Below are positions 34,116 to 46,643 of a DNA stretch of 64,000 nt, piece after piece. The notes below the pieces were generated by a model, which was not told the DNA's origin, did not search any database, and saw only the letters and a list, made by a program, of their open reading frames with translations. Numbering within the stretch: position 1 is the stretch's first letter; each line of letters begins with the position of its first letter. Position numbers and translations under genes: made by a program. This DNA comes from Odobenus rosmarus divergens (taxonomy: Eukaryota > Chordata > Mammalia > Carnivora > Odobenidae): assembly GCF_000321225.1 (NCBI RefSeq), contig NW_004450302.1, positions 5,132,393-5,196,392 on the forward strand. Direction: 5' to 3'.

Positions 34116-35225
34116 ATCACAGCTGGGATATCTGGTCCCTCCCTCCCTGCCCTTCCTCTACGACTCTGATGTATCAATGATCTTCCTTCACTCCCGTTTT
34201 CAATTTCTGTTTCTACTGTACTCTTCTAAGCACACAACAACCCAGTGTCTCCCATTCTAAGAGTACCTTTCCCACCACTCTGTTGACTTGTTACCCTCTT
34301 CCCTCCTCCCATTACAACCACCTGTCTTGAGTCCTGTTCTTGATCTTCCTTTCACGAGCCACATTCACTCCTGCTACTGGCCCTGCAACTCAAACTGTGC
34401 AAACCTATACCTACAAATTGACAAATTCAATGCTCATCCTTCTTGACTTATCCATACTAGCTGACCCTGCTAACAACCACTTCCATTCTCAAGTTCTCTT
34501 GTCCTTTGAACATCTGGTGCCACGGTCTTTTATTTTACGGTCTCTCTTCTCTCTGCCACTTATAGCCAATGCTCTTCTTTCCCTGGACATCTTCTTCTCC
34601 ATTCCAGGTTGCCCCCCATTCCCACTCTATGTGGATGCTGCCCTCCTCACCTGCTCAGGCTCCCACACCCTACGCCTGGAGTGCCTTTTCTTGGGGAGGC
34701 CCCCATCACCCTGATTAAGATCTGACACCCCAAAACCAGGCTGCCCCTTTGCATGGATGCCCTTCACACTGCTGGGGCCCTAACTCTCTACACCAGGCTA
34801 TCCCTAGATGTATATACTCCTAACCTTGCTCAGGTTATATACCTGCCCCATCCCCACCCCACTTCACCCTCTGGACGCTTAACCTTGCTTTGCTCTAGCA
34901 ACCAGCTTTAGGACTGAATTGTGCAGAAAGGAAAGAGGAAGGGCAGATAATGCAATACTTCAACATGTAAATAATTACAGCTTTACAGTAAGCCTTAATA
35001 TCTCGTAGGCAAGTTTCTGTTACTGTTCTTCAGGACTGTCTCGGGTTATTCTTGGCCTTTTCTTCTCCAATTCCTTCTTTCTTTGTGGCTTATTTGTGAA
35101 TATAATTCAGTTGGATGAACAATCCTACCTTAAAGTTTTTTGCTCATTCCCAGCTTTAGCACTTTTATAATACATTTTTGACAGAACAGCTTGGGTGATT
35201 CAACACAAGTTGCTTTTTACCTATT

Positions 35226-35457
35226 CTTTTTTTTTTTTTAAAGAAAGCGTTTTTTTTTGTGTTTTTTTTCAAGATTTTATTTATTTATTTGACAGAGGGA
35301 GACACAGCGAGAGAGGGAACACAAGCAGGGGGAGTGTGAGAGGGAGAAGCAGGCTTCCCGCCGATCAGGGAGCCCGATGAGGGGTTCAATCCCAGAACCC
35401 TGGGATCATGACCTGAGCCAAAGGCAGACACTCAATGACTGAGCCACCCAGGCACCC
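35226..35457 (-). mobile_element. Can-SINE with compound tail
   Basis: 15-bp duplication TGCTTTTTACCTATT (35211-35225, 35458-35472). The tail holds two T runs separated by AAAGAAAGCG and GTG. Confidence 0.95.
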
Positions 35458-36070
35458 TGCTTTTTACCTATTTCAATAGAAGCACCTGCAGTAAGAAATC
35501 TCTGTTAATGATGCAATATAAACTCCTCTGCTTTCTACTGATCTCTAAACTAGATCTGAGGGCCATCAATGTGGTGTCAGATGAGGCTTCGTGTAAGCTG
35601 TGGCATTCTGATTGGCCATCAGAGAAGGTTATTTCTATTAGGGGTAACCTAAGCAGGACATAAATATGTATGTGGGGAAACTATATAAGAAAGCAACTGG
35701 ATTCAGCAACGCAGCATTCAGGAAAGGTGTCAGGGTCGGAGATTCAAATTTGTGATCAATGTATGGAGGGCATTTACAGACATGGAACTTGACCTAGACA
35801 GATTATGTAGAGAGGAGGGCTGAGCTTTAAGGTCTGGGGAACTACAACTGAAGAGGTCCAGGAGCCGCAAGGGGATGGGGTGTCCTGGGAGCAAAACGAA
35901 GAAAGCATTTCAAGAAGCAGAAAGCATTCAAATGTGTCAAATGCTGCTACAAGGTAGGGTGGGAATGAGAATTTCCCATTATGTTTAGAGGGTAACCCTG
36001 ACAAAAGGCATGTCAGCACAGTAGTTAAGACTAAAAGTCTCAAAGGAGAGGGGTGAAAACAACCATTCCT

Positions 36071-36395
36071 CAAACATTCCAGTCTGTCCCCGCCACAGGG
36101 CCTTTACAGATGCTATTTAATCATCTCTAGACCTTTCCATGCACCTGTACATCCTCGTGTCAGGGTACAAATGACCTCCTCCAAGAGGCCTTCCTTTGCC
36201 ACCCTAAAGTAAGCATTCCACCCTACTTACTCTTTAGCCCCTTATCTTGCTTTTTTGAAACTCTCCCTCTCACTCTCTCTCTCACACACACACACAGCAG
36301 TACGTCAGGATACTTGAAATCTATTATTTCATTTATTTGTTTACTTGTTTGTTGATCTCCCCCACAAGAATATGACACAGGGAGGAATAATATGT
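36071..36395 (+). repeat. L2 3' fragment
   Basis: ACAAATGACCTCCTCCAAGA, GGCCTTCCTTTGCCACCC and CATTTATTTGTTTACTTG are in L2 order; a short CACACA tract is at 36285. Confidence 0.7.
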
Positions 36396-37789
36396 ACAAA
36401 CACTTCTTTTTAAAGACAAGTTGTACATTTTTCTAGATGTATCATTCCTAGAAGATTTTCCAGTACCTGAAGATATAATACTTTATTGGCTACAACTCTT
36501 CTCACAGTGAGAAATTTGCAATACAGCAACAAAGAAGGTCCATAACGTTACAATCATTGGCAAATCCCCTTTACTGCCACTCTTCTGCCACGAAGCTTCC
36601 TGTAGCTCTGTTTCCTTGGTTATAACACCATCATACGGTTTTCTCACAGAACATTCTCACTTTAACCTTACTTCACAGAAAACTGTGCTAGTAAAATTAA
36701 TATTTATAATTCTCACCTTCAATTTTATCATAACAAAGGCAACTGTGCCCTAAATACAGCTAGGTCATCCCCAAAGTTCTCAGAGAAATCAAAGTTGTAG
36801 AAAAGTTTAAATCAGAGGTAGCCTAGCCCACTTCCTGTCACACACAGACACCAAGACCAGTGGGTACAAGAGACACGGTCCATAAGTGAACTCTTAAACT
36901 CAACTCCTAGCCTTTCACAAAGTTAGAGAAAGACGTCTGATTTATGATTTATAACAAGGGCCTGGGTAATAATAAAGTATGTCCTAATTATTAGACATAC
37001 TTTGAAAATCAGATTTTTGCTGTTTTGTAATGTACCACTCCACTCCACTCCTAGAAATCTGTACTTGTTGAGCCTTTATCTCATTTAGTGGCTCCATGTC
37101 CAGAGTATAGAGATAGGATTTTATTCTAGAAACTCTCTGGGAAATACTTGCCTTCGTATCTCTAAGGAGGGTACAAAAAAACCCTCTCTGGCTTAAGTCC
37201 ACATTAATAATCTGTTAATCAGTTTATAACTTTCAGTAAAGTTCTGTCACAGCATATTGCTGGATTAAACAACAAGAGAATTATAATAATCTTCTCTTTA
37301 AGGTTCCTTTTTGGAATATAATTAAAATATAGTTACCATATGGTATACATTTTTGATGTACTAAAAGTATCCCTCCTATTTAATTGTGTTTTGGGAAAGG
37401 GACACAGTAAGTAGGTGAATTGAAGGATGGCTGTTTTGGAAGACCTAGTAAACCTACAGGCAGGTTTTTAAAAAAAAGCCAGTGTGGCAGTAGGAGTAAA
37501 GAATTACAGAGTTTCCTACAGGCGTCACTGTGGACTGATATTGAGCAGCTGCAGGATTAGCTTCTAATAAACTGAGCAACAAGGAAAAGAGAAGGGGAAA
37601 AGGTGAGGTCAGTTTTACTGTTAAAAATACTTTTCAGTGGGATTGAAAAGCTATCAAAAATATTTACTGACTGCTTACTGTTTTGAGCACATTTCAAAGG
37701 TCAATGAAATGATTCTAAATGCATCTACCTAGCAGAGCTGACAGATCATTTATACTATCCCAAAAAAGCCTTCCTAATACCTGAAACAA

Positions 37790-37990
37790 ATAATTCCTTC
37801 AACAAACACGTTCTGAGTGGCCACTATGTGCTGGGCACTTTTCTAAGTGCTAGGGATACAGCAATAAGTAAATAAACCACATGGACTTTATGTTCTGAAT
37901 GGAGAGAAAAAGACAAAGTAATTAAGTAAATGACTTAGTATTTTAAAAGTATAAGAGCTATCTTTAAGCACTTAGACCATAGTAAGTACT
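37790..37990 (-). repeat. L2 3' end
   Basis: CCTTCAACAAACACGTTCTG and CACTATGTGCTGGGCACTTT, the reversed L2 terminus. Confidence 0.7.
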
Positions 37991-38131
37991 TTGGAAAAAA
38001 AGAAAGCAAGAAAAGGAGATAAGATGTAATTTATTTGTATTCATTATAGGTGGCCTATTTGTTTTATGATAGATGTTATAATATAACAAGATTCTTTTAT
38101 AATCAATATTCTCTTTACAAATTTCAACTTT

Positions 38132-38273
38132 ATAAGAAATAGAATATAATTTTAATTTTTTAAAGTTTGTTTATGTATGTATGTATGTAATCTCTACACC
38201 CATCACGGGGCTCAAACTTACATCCCCAAGATCAAGAGTTGCATGCTCTTCTGACTGAGCCAGCTTGGAGCCC
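38132..38273 (-). mobile_element. Short Can-SINE
   Basis: TCTCTACACCCATCACGGGG to GAGCCAGCTTGGAGCCCC; TATG repeat in the tail; flanks CAACTTTA. Confidence 0.83.
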
Positions 38274-38384
38274 CAACTTTAAATATTTTTTTAACTATTA
38301 GTATATCTTCCCTCTTAGAGTATATAATTAACTATACTTATATTTGATGGTATGTTCTTGGTCAAAACCAACACCAGGCCTTTT

Positions 38385-38590
38385 GATTTATTTTTTTAAT
38401 TTTTTTTTTAAAGATTTTATTTATTTATTTGAGAGAGAGAGAGAGAGAGCACATGAGAGGGGGGAGGGTCAGAGGGAGAAGCAGACTCCCCGCTGAGCAG
38501 GGAGCCCGATGCGGGACTCGATCCCGGGACTCCAGGATCATGACCTGAGCCGAAGGCAGTCGCTTAACCAACTGAGCCACCCAGGCACCC
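38385..38590 (-). mobile_element. Can-SINE
   Basis: Duplication ACACCAGGCCTTTT (38371, 38591). Confidence 0.95.
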
Positions 38591-39102
38591 ACACCAGGCC
38601 TTTTTAGCTAAACACAATGCACTTTTGGATATTGCTTTATGAAGAGGTTTGAGGAAAAAATCATGTTTAAAAAAAAAAAAAAGCGAAGCCTTACTAAACT
38701 GTGAAGCTTCCAACAGTGAACCAAGGATTTCTGGTACCAATGATTTTCAATTCTAAAGAACATTACATTCACTACAAAATTTATATGATCAAATAAATAT
38801 CAAAACAGCCTAAATCAAACAGAAATTTTGGTAATTAGTATCATTAGTATACTAATCAAGATATAAAAATGCTTGACTTTGTTTTCCTATATAACTTGAA
38901 AAAGAATAGTAAAAATCTAACTCTTTGGGAAGAGCTCATTTCCAATTTAAAAGGCAAAAAACATAAATAAAAGGCATTAGTTTTACAAGATTAAATGTAT
39001 ACAAACTTTCATTTTATTATGTTTTAGCTATCTAGCACTTCAATTTGAATACAAAAGCTTATATACAATGTAAATTGAAGATTTCAGCAGAATGAAGCTT
39101 AC

Positions 39103-39253
39103 CTTCAGGCTAGTATGAGAACGTGGTTGACTTAATTCCTGAAATTTCCATTGCTCTGATCCAGGGGTCTCTCCGCCTTTCTGAGTGTCCGGCGTAAGCA
39201 ATCCATCTCCAGCAGGTAATGGGAAAATCCCTAGTGATATAGGACGTTCTTTT
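39103..39253 (-). CDS. SPAG9: SPAG9 exon: JNK docking segment
   Basis: The 151-nt exon reads (R)KERPISLGIFPLPAGDGL, LTPDTQKGGETPGSEQWKFQ and ELSQPRSHTSLK. The first A completes an Arg codon (AG|A). The basic cluster RKERP followed by ISLGIFPL fits a D-type MAPK docking motif and corresponds to the JNK-binding segment mapped in JIP3/JSAP1 (family knowledge). The acceptor is CTTCAATAG (AG at 39254-39255) and the donor GTAAGC. It is the common acceptor for two alternative upstream exons that both end in AG: 44643-44737 (long isoform) and 43772-43932 (short isoform). Confidence 0.97.
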
Positions 39254-41929
39254 CTATTGAAGAGGGGAGAAAAAATTAAGTATTCATTCATTCCTTTTTA
39301 ATTTCTATTCATCATGATCATAAGTAATAAGCCCGGGCTGTCTCTGTTTTAGAAAAATCACTCTTAAAAAATACCATCTGCCTATCTAAACAGTAGACTT
39401 ACCAAAGAAAAAGGACAGTCTCAGAAGTTCAAATTAGCCCCAAGAAATTAACTAAGAAAAGGAGTAAAAGAAATCTTATAAGTGACTGATGAATTCCTCG
39501 CCTGGGGAGCAGTCTCTGGTCTGGTTTCACAGCGACAAAAGCTACTAAATTTTCACTCAAGCTTACATTAGCCCTAGGGAAACTGGCAACCTCCTCCTTT
39601 GGAAGTGAATCCCACCCTTGCTTCTACACTTCCCAAATTCTCAAACCAATACCTAGATATTTGCCCAAGCCTCTTCGGGGTACGTCTCTTCTGCCTAATG
39701 GAAAATCTATGTATAATCTAAATCAGGACTACTGATTAAGTGGTAAAAAGAACTCCAAGAGTTTTAATCCTTAATAGCAGGAAAGCTGTCTTTTTCTACA
39801 GGATCGATATATGTGTTCCTTTCAATCATATAGTATGTGAGAAAACCACTGTCAGTTTTTCCAAACAAGGAGGCTGAAAAATTCTATAAAAGACTGTAGA
39901 GTTTCCAATGCTTTGTGGGAAATTTCAATGAGCAAGAGTTACAATTTTAATAATAATAGAATTTCAATAAGAAACATATCCTTTGGTGATGCATAGATTA
40001 CAAATAAAAAAGGCCTTTCTGGAGGGTGGAAACCAGCCTAGGAAGAGGTTGTCCTGGGTCATTAACCCAAAAAAGTAGAAACTGGCAAGAAAAGAGACAC
40101 TAAAGGTTTGGAGCCTCCTGGAACTCATACCTCTACTGGCCAGAATGTAAATTAGAATAGAACCACTGAGGTTATAAATAAAAGTGGGAAAATATTCAGT
40201 TTTGCTAAGTCCTTTATTCTGTAAGCTCATTTTTAAAACAAGAAACTTAAGCCACTTGAAATCAGCCCTCACTTAACACAAAGGAGATGCTCTTCCACTC
40301 CTAACTACAATCAGAAAGGATCAGTAAAACTGCCAGAACTTCTTCTTAAAGATTGGCTGAAGGAAAAGGATTGAGAGATTGCATTTGGTTAAAGGTGTGT
40401 ATGCACAAGGAAATAAAACAGGACTTTTCTCTATTAGTTAGTTAAGTATTCATCATTTCTTTACACTTGGGTACTTTACCTATTTGATCCGGGAAAATTC
40501 AAACGCAGGTAGGTAGCACAATAAAAGGCTAGATTTTAATGACAAATTTAAGTTTATTTCTATGAGCTTCCAGAACAACCAAATGACAGACTAAAGTAAC
40601 TACTCAGCTATTCTGTTTAGACCACTTATTCCCTAATGCTGGCTCAGCAATAAAGTTTGCCTAAGTCCATAGTGAAAACAGACATTATTTATTATATCCT
40701 TATTAGGTAATATAGGCCATATTGTACACATACACATTTCCATATATCACAGAACCTATTCTTTCCTGAGAATGATGGACCTTTTTCTACATCTTTTCTC
40801 CTTTGATTTTAAATCCCTTCATCAAATGATGGTGACAATGATTAGGAAGCAAATTTTGTTTTAACATCCATACTTGACAAAATAAAAAGTTGCTGCCTGA
40901 TGTTTATCCCTCAATTTGGGGGTGGGGTGGGGTATTTTGGGAACCAATAATCTAATTGTCTAAGAGGTATGAAGTGGCTTATTTAACATATCTGAATAAC
41001 TTAAGCAAAAAGGTGTGAATTTAATAGGATAGCTTAATGAAAAGCTCTCTAACCCAAAAAGCAAAGACAAGCAAGAAGATAATACAGATTTCATGCAAAT
41101 CCATCACACTGCTAACAGAAATCAAAACACAGGCCAGTCATTATAATTATCTTCCTATATGAAGACATTCGTTTTCACACATATCAAATACAGAAAAAGT
41201 ATAAAACTACTGGAGGAAAGAGTCTACTATGGTGCCAAGTTTTGCTTTTCCACTCCTGTTAACTAAGCCTACAATTCAAAATACCAGTAGAATTCACACC
41301 TCTTTGTACTGCTTTTATTAATCATTTACAATCTGTTCTATAGGGAGGGCATTTTTCTTCAGAGACTATCAAGAAGGTCCTGATGCTTTGGGTCACACTG
41401 TTTCAACTCTGGAAAACAATAATACTACATACATGTCTTCTCTCCTTATTTACTGATAAATTTCATGAGAGTTGAGGGGAGAGAGCACACGTAATTATGC
41501 AAGTCAGTTAGAATCCTACTTTTAAAAGAAACCCTGAAAAGTTGAACATTTTAAGTCCCAAACTATGTTGGTATGCATGTTTAGTACTCTACATATTAAG
41601 TGCTTCAGTGAAACTTACAGAAGAAACCAAAGAATGGGATACACTTGGAAAAACATCAAGTAACAGGTTTAAATCCCAGGGGTTTCAATATGTTTCACTA
41701 TGCGGCCACTGTTTAGAAACAAAGCCATCTTCAACTATCAGAATCCTTGTTATATTCTTTTAAAAACTGCCTTAGTTCCTTCCATATATTCATTTTTTAG
41801 TTGGTTATTTAAATGTAACCTGTGTATAAATAAATTCCCAATTGTGTTTTTAAACAGCTTCTTGGCTCTATAGACATTTAAAACAAATAACCATTAATAA
41901 AATTTTAAAAAGATTGTTCAACATTCACC

Positions 41930-42110
41930 ATGTGGCAAGCACAAAGGATGGTTTGTTTACACTCTCATGGAAATAGGGATTCTTTCCCCAGTTTTCAGAT
42001 TAGGAAAAGTGATGCACAGAGACATTAAGCATTAGTAATCCACAGAGATGGGGCTCAAAGTCAGACCTGTTGCACTCCAAGGCCCATGTACTTCCCTTGG
42101 AACCTACCTA
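41930..42110 (-). repeat. MIR
   Basis: CCCCAGTTTTCAGATTAGGA and GATGGGGCTCAAAGTCAGAC. Confidence 0.7.
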
Positions 42111-42379
42111 TTTCTTGACAATTTAATCTTAATACTGAAGACTTTGATATCTTTATTCCATTAGATCAGCAATTTTTGTGTCAAGGAACTTTTCAAATTT
42201 AATCATAAGGTATTTTATCAGTAAAATAAGTAGAGTTCTGGAAAGCAGTTCTGCTAAAAATGGGGCACATATATAAGTGACTGCAAATTATTTACTTGTT
42301 CGGCTTACTAAATATCTTGCAACTGATTAAATAAAAAATAATAATCTCACACTTGATTTTTAAAACTATCCAGAGGGGT

Positions 42380-42500
42380 AAGAACCTCAGGGGAGGAAAC
42401 CCAGGCGCAGAGATTTTAAGCAAGTTGCCAGAGGTCCTACAGCTGCCATGTGGCAGAACATTTATAACCAGGCAGCCCAGCTCCAAAGCCTCTTACCCAC
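42380..42500 (-). repeat. MIR fragment
   Basis: GGAGGAAACCCAGGCGCAGA then AGTTGCCAGAGGTCCTACAG. Confidence 0.65.
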
Positions 42501-43771
42501 TGCACGACCCTGCGCGGCCCAGCACAGCACTGCCATCTCCAACAGAGCTGAAACCTAGGACAGCCCTTTAAATCTTATTTTAATCTTACATTTGCTTTAG
42601 TTAAGGTCTTTTTAATCTCCTAAAAGCCTAAATATACATAAAAACAAATCTTTTGTGTACTATACAGAAGTAGTAAGATTTCTTCCAATTTTTATAAAAT
42701 CAAGAAAGAAAATAAATGACCCAAGTATCTAATTTTTAGATCACAGATGAAATTTAACTTCTGGGCCTTAAACTAATGTTAAACACGAACCGACCGATGA
42801 ATAGAAAGAACACCTTGAGGGAATATACTAATTTAATTCATCTTAATTTATCTAAATCCACAAGTTGAGTATTTTAAGTAAATATTTAAATAATAAAAGC
42901 TCGACACCATGAACCTTCCTTTAAAACCTCGCACAATGTAGAAATCTGAACAAATTAGATGTCTTTTAGTTTGAGGAGTTAGAAAACAGAAGCCATCCAA
43001 CCCTTAAATAAATATCTAAGATGTCGAAGACGGTTCTTAGAGAGTGTGAGTAGAGTGAGCAGCAGCAAAGCCCCGGAGATTAATGACTGCCCCCACAAGC
43101 AGGCACGGATATTTGTCACCCAAGTCTACAAAGAAAGGGCAACATCTGACAAAACAATAGTGAATAGGCTTTGTAAAGCTTTCACAACTTTGATGTGTAA
43201 ATGATGAGGGGGAAAATGCATTCCTTGCCCTAAAAGGTTTAAATCCTTTCACTTTAAAATATATTTTTTTTAGAAAGAAAATATTTAAATTGTCAGTTCC
43301 TGCAAGTTATCAAAAATTGCAAAAATGATGCCTAAATGTCCATCAGTCAAAGGATAACTGAACAAAATAAACACCTACAGCCTGTGTCTACCCAACTATA
43401 CATCTCAGCATAAAAGATACTGGCCCCCAAATGCTCAGATGCTAAACACAGAGGTTTATAAACTTGGACCCAGTGTTTTACTCTTGCTCTCCCTTTATTC
43501 TCTGAACACTCTGCCTAACACAAGACCACACTGACCCTGTACTTGTGCATAAGTACAATATGAAAATCCTTTTAAGTCCGCAGTTTCCAAAGACAAAGCC
43601 ATATCCCTAGGTGATAGCCTGTAAATTACTATAAATAAGAAGAGAAAATCCTAGCTTCAGGCCATTTTCCATTGTTTCAATCTGCAACAGAAATGGTTAC
43701 AAAGCAGACCTGTGAAGCTAAAAATTTGGGAAAAACCAACTAACAGGGGCTTCTAAGAAAGACTAGAGTAC

Positions 43772-43932
43772 CTGAGTATCCTTGGTAGGTTCTGCGTCAG
43801 AGCTGGCACACCGGTAGAAATAGAAAAGTGCACAAGCAGCAAAACAGAGAGAGATACTAAGATAGCAGAATTAATGACCACCGCCCCGCCAACAAAGCCA
43901 AACACAAACAGCAGCATGCATCCAGGACTCAT
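43772..43932 (-). CDS. SPAG9: SPAG9 alternative first exon (short, testis-type isoform)
   Basis: An ATG at 43930-43932 opens MSPGCMLLFVFGFVGGAVVI, NSAILVSLSVLLLVHFSIST and GVPALTQNLPRIL, then AG at donor GTACTC. This is the N-terminus I remember for the original SPAG9 sperm antigen isoform. It replaces the whole N-terminal RH1 and coiled-coil part with a strongly hydrophobic stretch of about 30 residues, probably a membrane anchor or signal anchor. The exon ends in the same phase as 44643-44737 and joins 39103-39253 to give the RKERPIS sequence. It lies inside the intron between those exons, so it needs its own promoter; candidate CRE and CCAAT elements are upstream. The conserved frame and donor make this confident. 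Confidence 0.95.
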
Positions 43933-43948
43933 GGCGCTGTGCTGGCAT
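43871..43948 (-). other. Upstream ORF overlapping the short-isoform start
   Basis: Sixteen bases before the main ATG is another ATG in the context CACCATGC (A at -3). It opens a 25-codon frame offset by +1 that runs over the main start and ends at TAA (43871-43873). If the transcript starts upstream of 43948, this ORF would compete with the main start. Confidence 0.6.
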
Positions 43949-44088
43949 GGTGAAATACCGGAACCAGGAGGCCTACACAGGGGCCAAAGGGGAATCTTTG
44001 TAGTGAGGATCTGTCATTCAGCGGCTGCCACAAAAACAATGCCATCAGCAGCAGCTTTCCACTCCATCCTGCAGCAGCTCCGAAGCGA

Positions 44089-44096
44089 TGACGTCA
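44089..44096. promoter_or_regulatory. CRE palindrome TGACGTCA
   Basis: A perfect eight-base cAMP-response element lies 157 bases upstream of the short-isoform ATG, in a locally GC-richer patch. CRE sites bound by CREM-tau are typical of haploid germ-cell promoters, which would suit a testis isoform. The site is seen; the use is inferred. Confidence 0.7.
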
Positions 44097-44214
44097 TCCT
44101 GCTCTCCCCACCTCATAACCATAGAGCTGCTGCTCCTCGCGTTTATGCAGCGATCCAGAGCGACAGCCAGCCTATTAACTACTTTGCTCTCCACTAAGAG
44201 TCCTGGCTTAGCTC

Positions 44215-44219
44215 ATTGG
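44215..44219 (-). promoter_or_regulatory. CCAAT box (TAGCCAATGAG on minus strand)
   Basis: This is an NF-Y-type CCAAT motif about 283 bases upstream of the short-isoform ATG and about 120 bases upstream of the CRE. No clear TATA box was found between it and the ATG. Confidence 0.45.
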
Positions 44220-44642
44220 CTACAATGCTGGGAGATCTGCATAATTTATTCACACTTCTACATCAAACAGAAGTCTAACCCTTTCAAACATGCCTCTTGG
44301 TAACGAAAAGGACTTTAAACCAATTATACAGGAGAAATGAAAAATTTTCAGCACCCCTACAAATCAGAAAACTTTAAACCTGGTATAATCTCCATTAAGT
44401 ATTATAAAACAATCAAAATACCTCGATACGTTGCTTAGATGGCATGGCTCACGATTTACCTTTTTAATAGTGAGGGCTGTTTCTATTTTTCTATGCTATT
44501 CTCTCCTGTAGCATTCCAACCATGCTTTTTGAGAGAGAGCTTTGTGAATCAGCCTAACTATTGTTCCAGGATTAAAGGACAGGGAGAAACAGAAACAGAT
44601 TATTTTGATTTTTCTCAAGGCAAAATGTTTAATAAAGCTTAC

Positions 44643-44737
44643 CTAATTCTACTATGAGCTGTGGACTCTAGTTGATCACTCCCTGAGAGCTGATGAAGTT
44701 TTGTTCTTTCTAAGTGTTCCATATAATTATGGATCAT
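44643..44737 (-). CDS. SPAG9: SPAG9 exon: coiled coil (long isoform)
   Basis: Ninety-five bases reading MIHNYMEHLERTKLHQLSGS and DQLESTAHSRI, then AG of an Arg codon. It starts in phase 0 after acceptor TCAAAATAG (AG at 44738-44739) and ends at GTAAGC. This is the end of the first coiled coil of the JIP3/JIP4 family, just before the JNK docking exon. Only the long isoform uses it; the short isoform starts downstream at 43932. Confidence 0.97.
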
Positions 44738-45300
44738 CTATTTTGAAGAAAGAAAAAAAATATGCAAATTTTAAGGCCAATATCTGAAATAAAAACATAG
44801 TGTTTTAACAAGGGAAACATTTTTGTAGAAATTTCATATTTATCAGACTACCCACAGTTCCATGGAAAAGAATATTAAGGATGAAAAAATTTTAGGTGGC
44901 AAAGGAATATATGCAAATGCTTACATTTAAAGATGCTGGTGTCCAAAGAAGTAGCCAACATGTTGCTTAGCATAGCAAAAACTTTTTTTAACAATATGTG
45001 ACACTATTAAACGATAAAATTTTGACATAAATAACAAGTTAGAATATAGGCTTTGGAGAGGAGGTGATAAAAGACCACTGATAAAAATAATAGAGGGTAT
45101 TTGAGAAATCCGCTCACTAAAATGGGAAACAAAAAAGAGATTAACATGAAACTTGAGAAGAAGCCATACCCTGATGTGGTGATCTTTTCCATTTTACAAA
45201 GGATTCAGAGTAAATATCACTTTCAATTTAATTAAGTAATTTAATTTAATACCAAGATGTTTATTTCTTGTGCCTATAGATTTCATTAAAAGAATGCTAA

Positions 45301-45491
45301 AATATGGGGTGCCTGGGTGGCTCAGTCGGTTCGTGTCTGCCTTTGGCTCAGGTCATGATCTCAGGGTCCTGGCATTGAGCCCCATGTCAGGCTCCCTGCT
45401 CAGCAGGAAATCTTCTCTTTCTCCCTCTGCCCTGCCCCCCACAGGTGCACCTCTCTCTCTCTCAAATAAATAAATAAAATCTTAAAAAACA
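45301..45491 (+). mobile_element. Can-SINE
   Basis: AAAAGAATGCTA at 45289 and 45492; six extra bases lie between the duplication and the head. Confidence 0.93.
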
Positions 45492-45604
45492 AAAAGAATG
45501 CTAGACTATTTTCTCTTTCATTTGATTGTTAATTTATTGGTATCATTACTTAATGTAATCATCTAATAGTAAATAAAATGAAAAATCAGAGCACTTTGAT
45601 TTTA

Positions 45605-45698
45605 TTTTTTAAGATTTTATTTTTAAGTACGCGGAGCTCAAACTCACAACCCTGAGACCGAGTCCCATGCTCTACAGACTGAGCCAGCCAAGTGCCCC
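45605..45698 (-). mobile_element. Short Can-SINE
   Basis: Head GAGCCAGCCAAGTGCCCC; flanks ATCAGAGCACTTTGATTTTA and ATCAGAGTGCTCTGATTTTA. Confidence 0.87.
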
Positions 45699-46450
45699 AT
45701 CAGAGTGCTCTGATTTTAAATCTTGGATAAGGAGCCATAAGATGGACAGGCTGAATATGGAAGTAAAAACGTCAAGAATATCAAGTATATAAACTGAAAA
45801 GAAATTCTGTAATCCTATTTAGTTTCTGGTAATCTACAGTTCCACTTTTAAGGAACCTAAATCGGGCATTAAAACATGTAAAATGCAACAAATTTCAATC
45901 ATAAAATCAAAAGGCCTTTGCTAGATACTAACATGATATGATAAGAAAAAATAAATTTTAAGGAATAAGAAAAGGTTATGTTAGCAATCTAAAAGAATGC
46001 AAATTTGAAAAGTAGACAAGAAAAGGTTGATGACTTTCTTGGGACTATCCTTTGAATTCTTAAAATTTGAATGTTCCTTGAATGCTTAAAAAGGCATGGA
46101 ACAGCTATGGAGGTTTCTAAACTTTAGCTGTATGAACATGGATTTCAATCTTAACATAACATGAAAATATGCACTGCAGCATATTAAAAGCATAACTATT
46201 GAAAGAAACAAGATTTTGAGCAAATTTATAAAATTTTTAAAAAGCACACTTTTGTTGGGAAAATTTTACTTGGCATATATGCAGAAAAATTAAATACATA
46301 AATCTCTTTGAAATTGTTCTTTACTTCAAATAAACAAAAAGCTGAACTGATGCATGAATCAAGACAAGTAATTCTATCAAATCAAACATTATAAAAGAAT
46401 TAATCAGGCTGTTTCCCAATTAGAACTGTTTAATAAGAACTGTATCAGGC

Positions 46451-46643
46451 AGGGGTGCCTGGGTGGCTCAGTCGTTGGGTGTCTGCCTTCGGCTCAGGTC
46501 ATGATCCCAGGGTCCTGGGATCAAACCCCACATCGGGCTCCCTGCTCTGCGGGAAGCCTGCTTCTCCCACTCCCCCTGCTTGTGTTCCCTCTCTCGCTGT
46601 CTCTCTGTCAAATAAACAAATAAAATCTTAAAAAAAAAAAAAA
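46451..46643 (+). mobile_element. Can-SINE
   Basis: AAGAACTGTATCAGGC versus AAGAATTGTATCAGGC flanks. Confidence 0.95.

Larger units (their letters stand above)
27743..39102 (-). other. SPAG9 intron of 11.4 kb
   Basis: Contains a young L1 3' end cut by two SINEs, an L1M segment, L2 pieces, and eleven further SINE copies. 29610-30540, 32930-33690, 36400-37780 and 38600-39100 hold nothing I recognise. 34120-34930 is pyrimidine-rich on the plus strand and resembles old L2 sequence only in parts. Confidence 0.8.
39254..44642 (-). other. SPAG9 intron hosting the alternative first exon
   Basis: Repeat-poor (two MIR relics, no SINE), in clear contrast with the adjoining introns. It holds the short-isoform first exon and its presumed promoter. 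39260-41920 and 42510-43770 show no coding frame of note. Confidence 0.85.

Noticed and set aside
34340..34714. 124-codon open frame
   Set aside because: Pyrimidine-rich low-complexity, partly L2-like sequence, with no recognisable domain and no splice context.
39103..39253. MAPK8IP3 (JIP3) instead of SPAG9
   Set aside because: The docking exon and linker sequences match SPAG9; JIP3 has a different segment here and lacks the MSPGC first exon.
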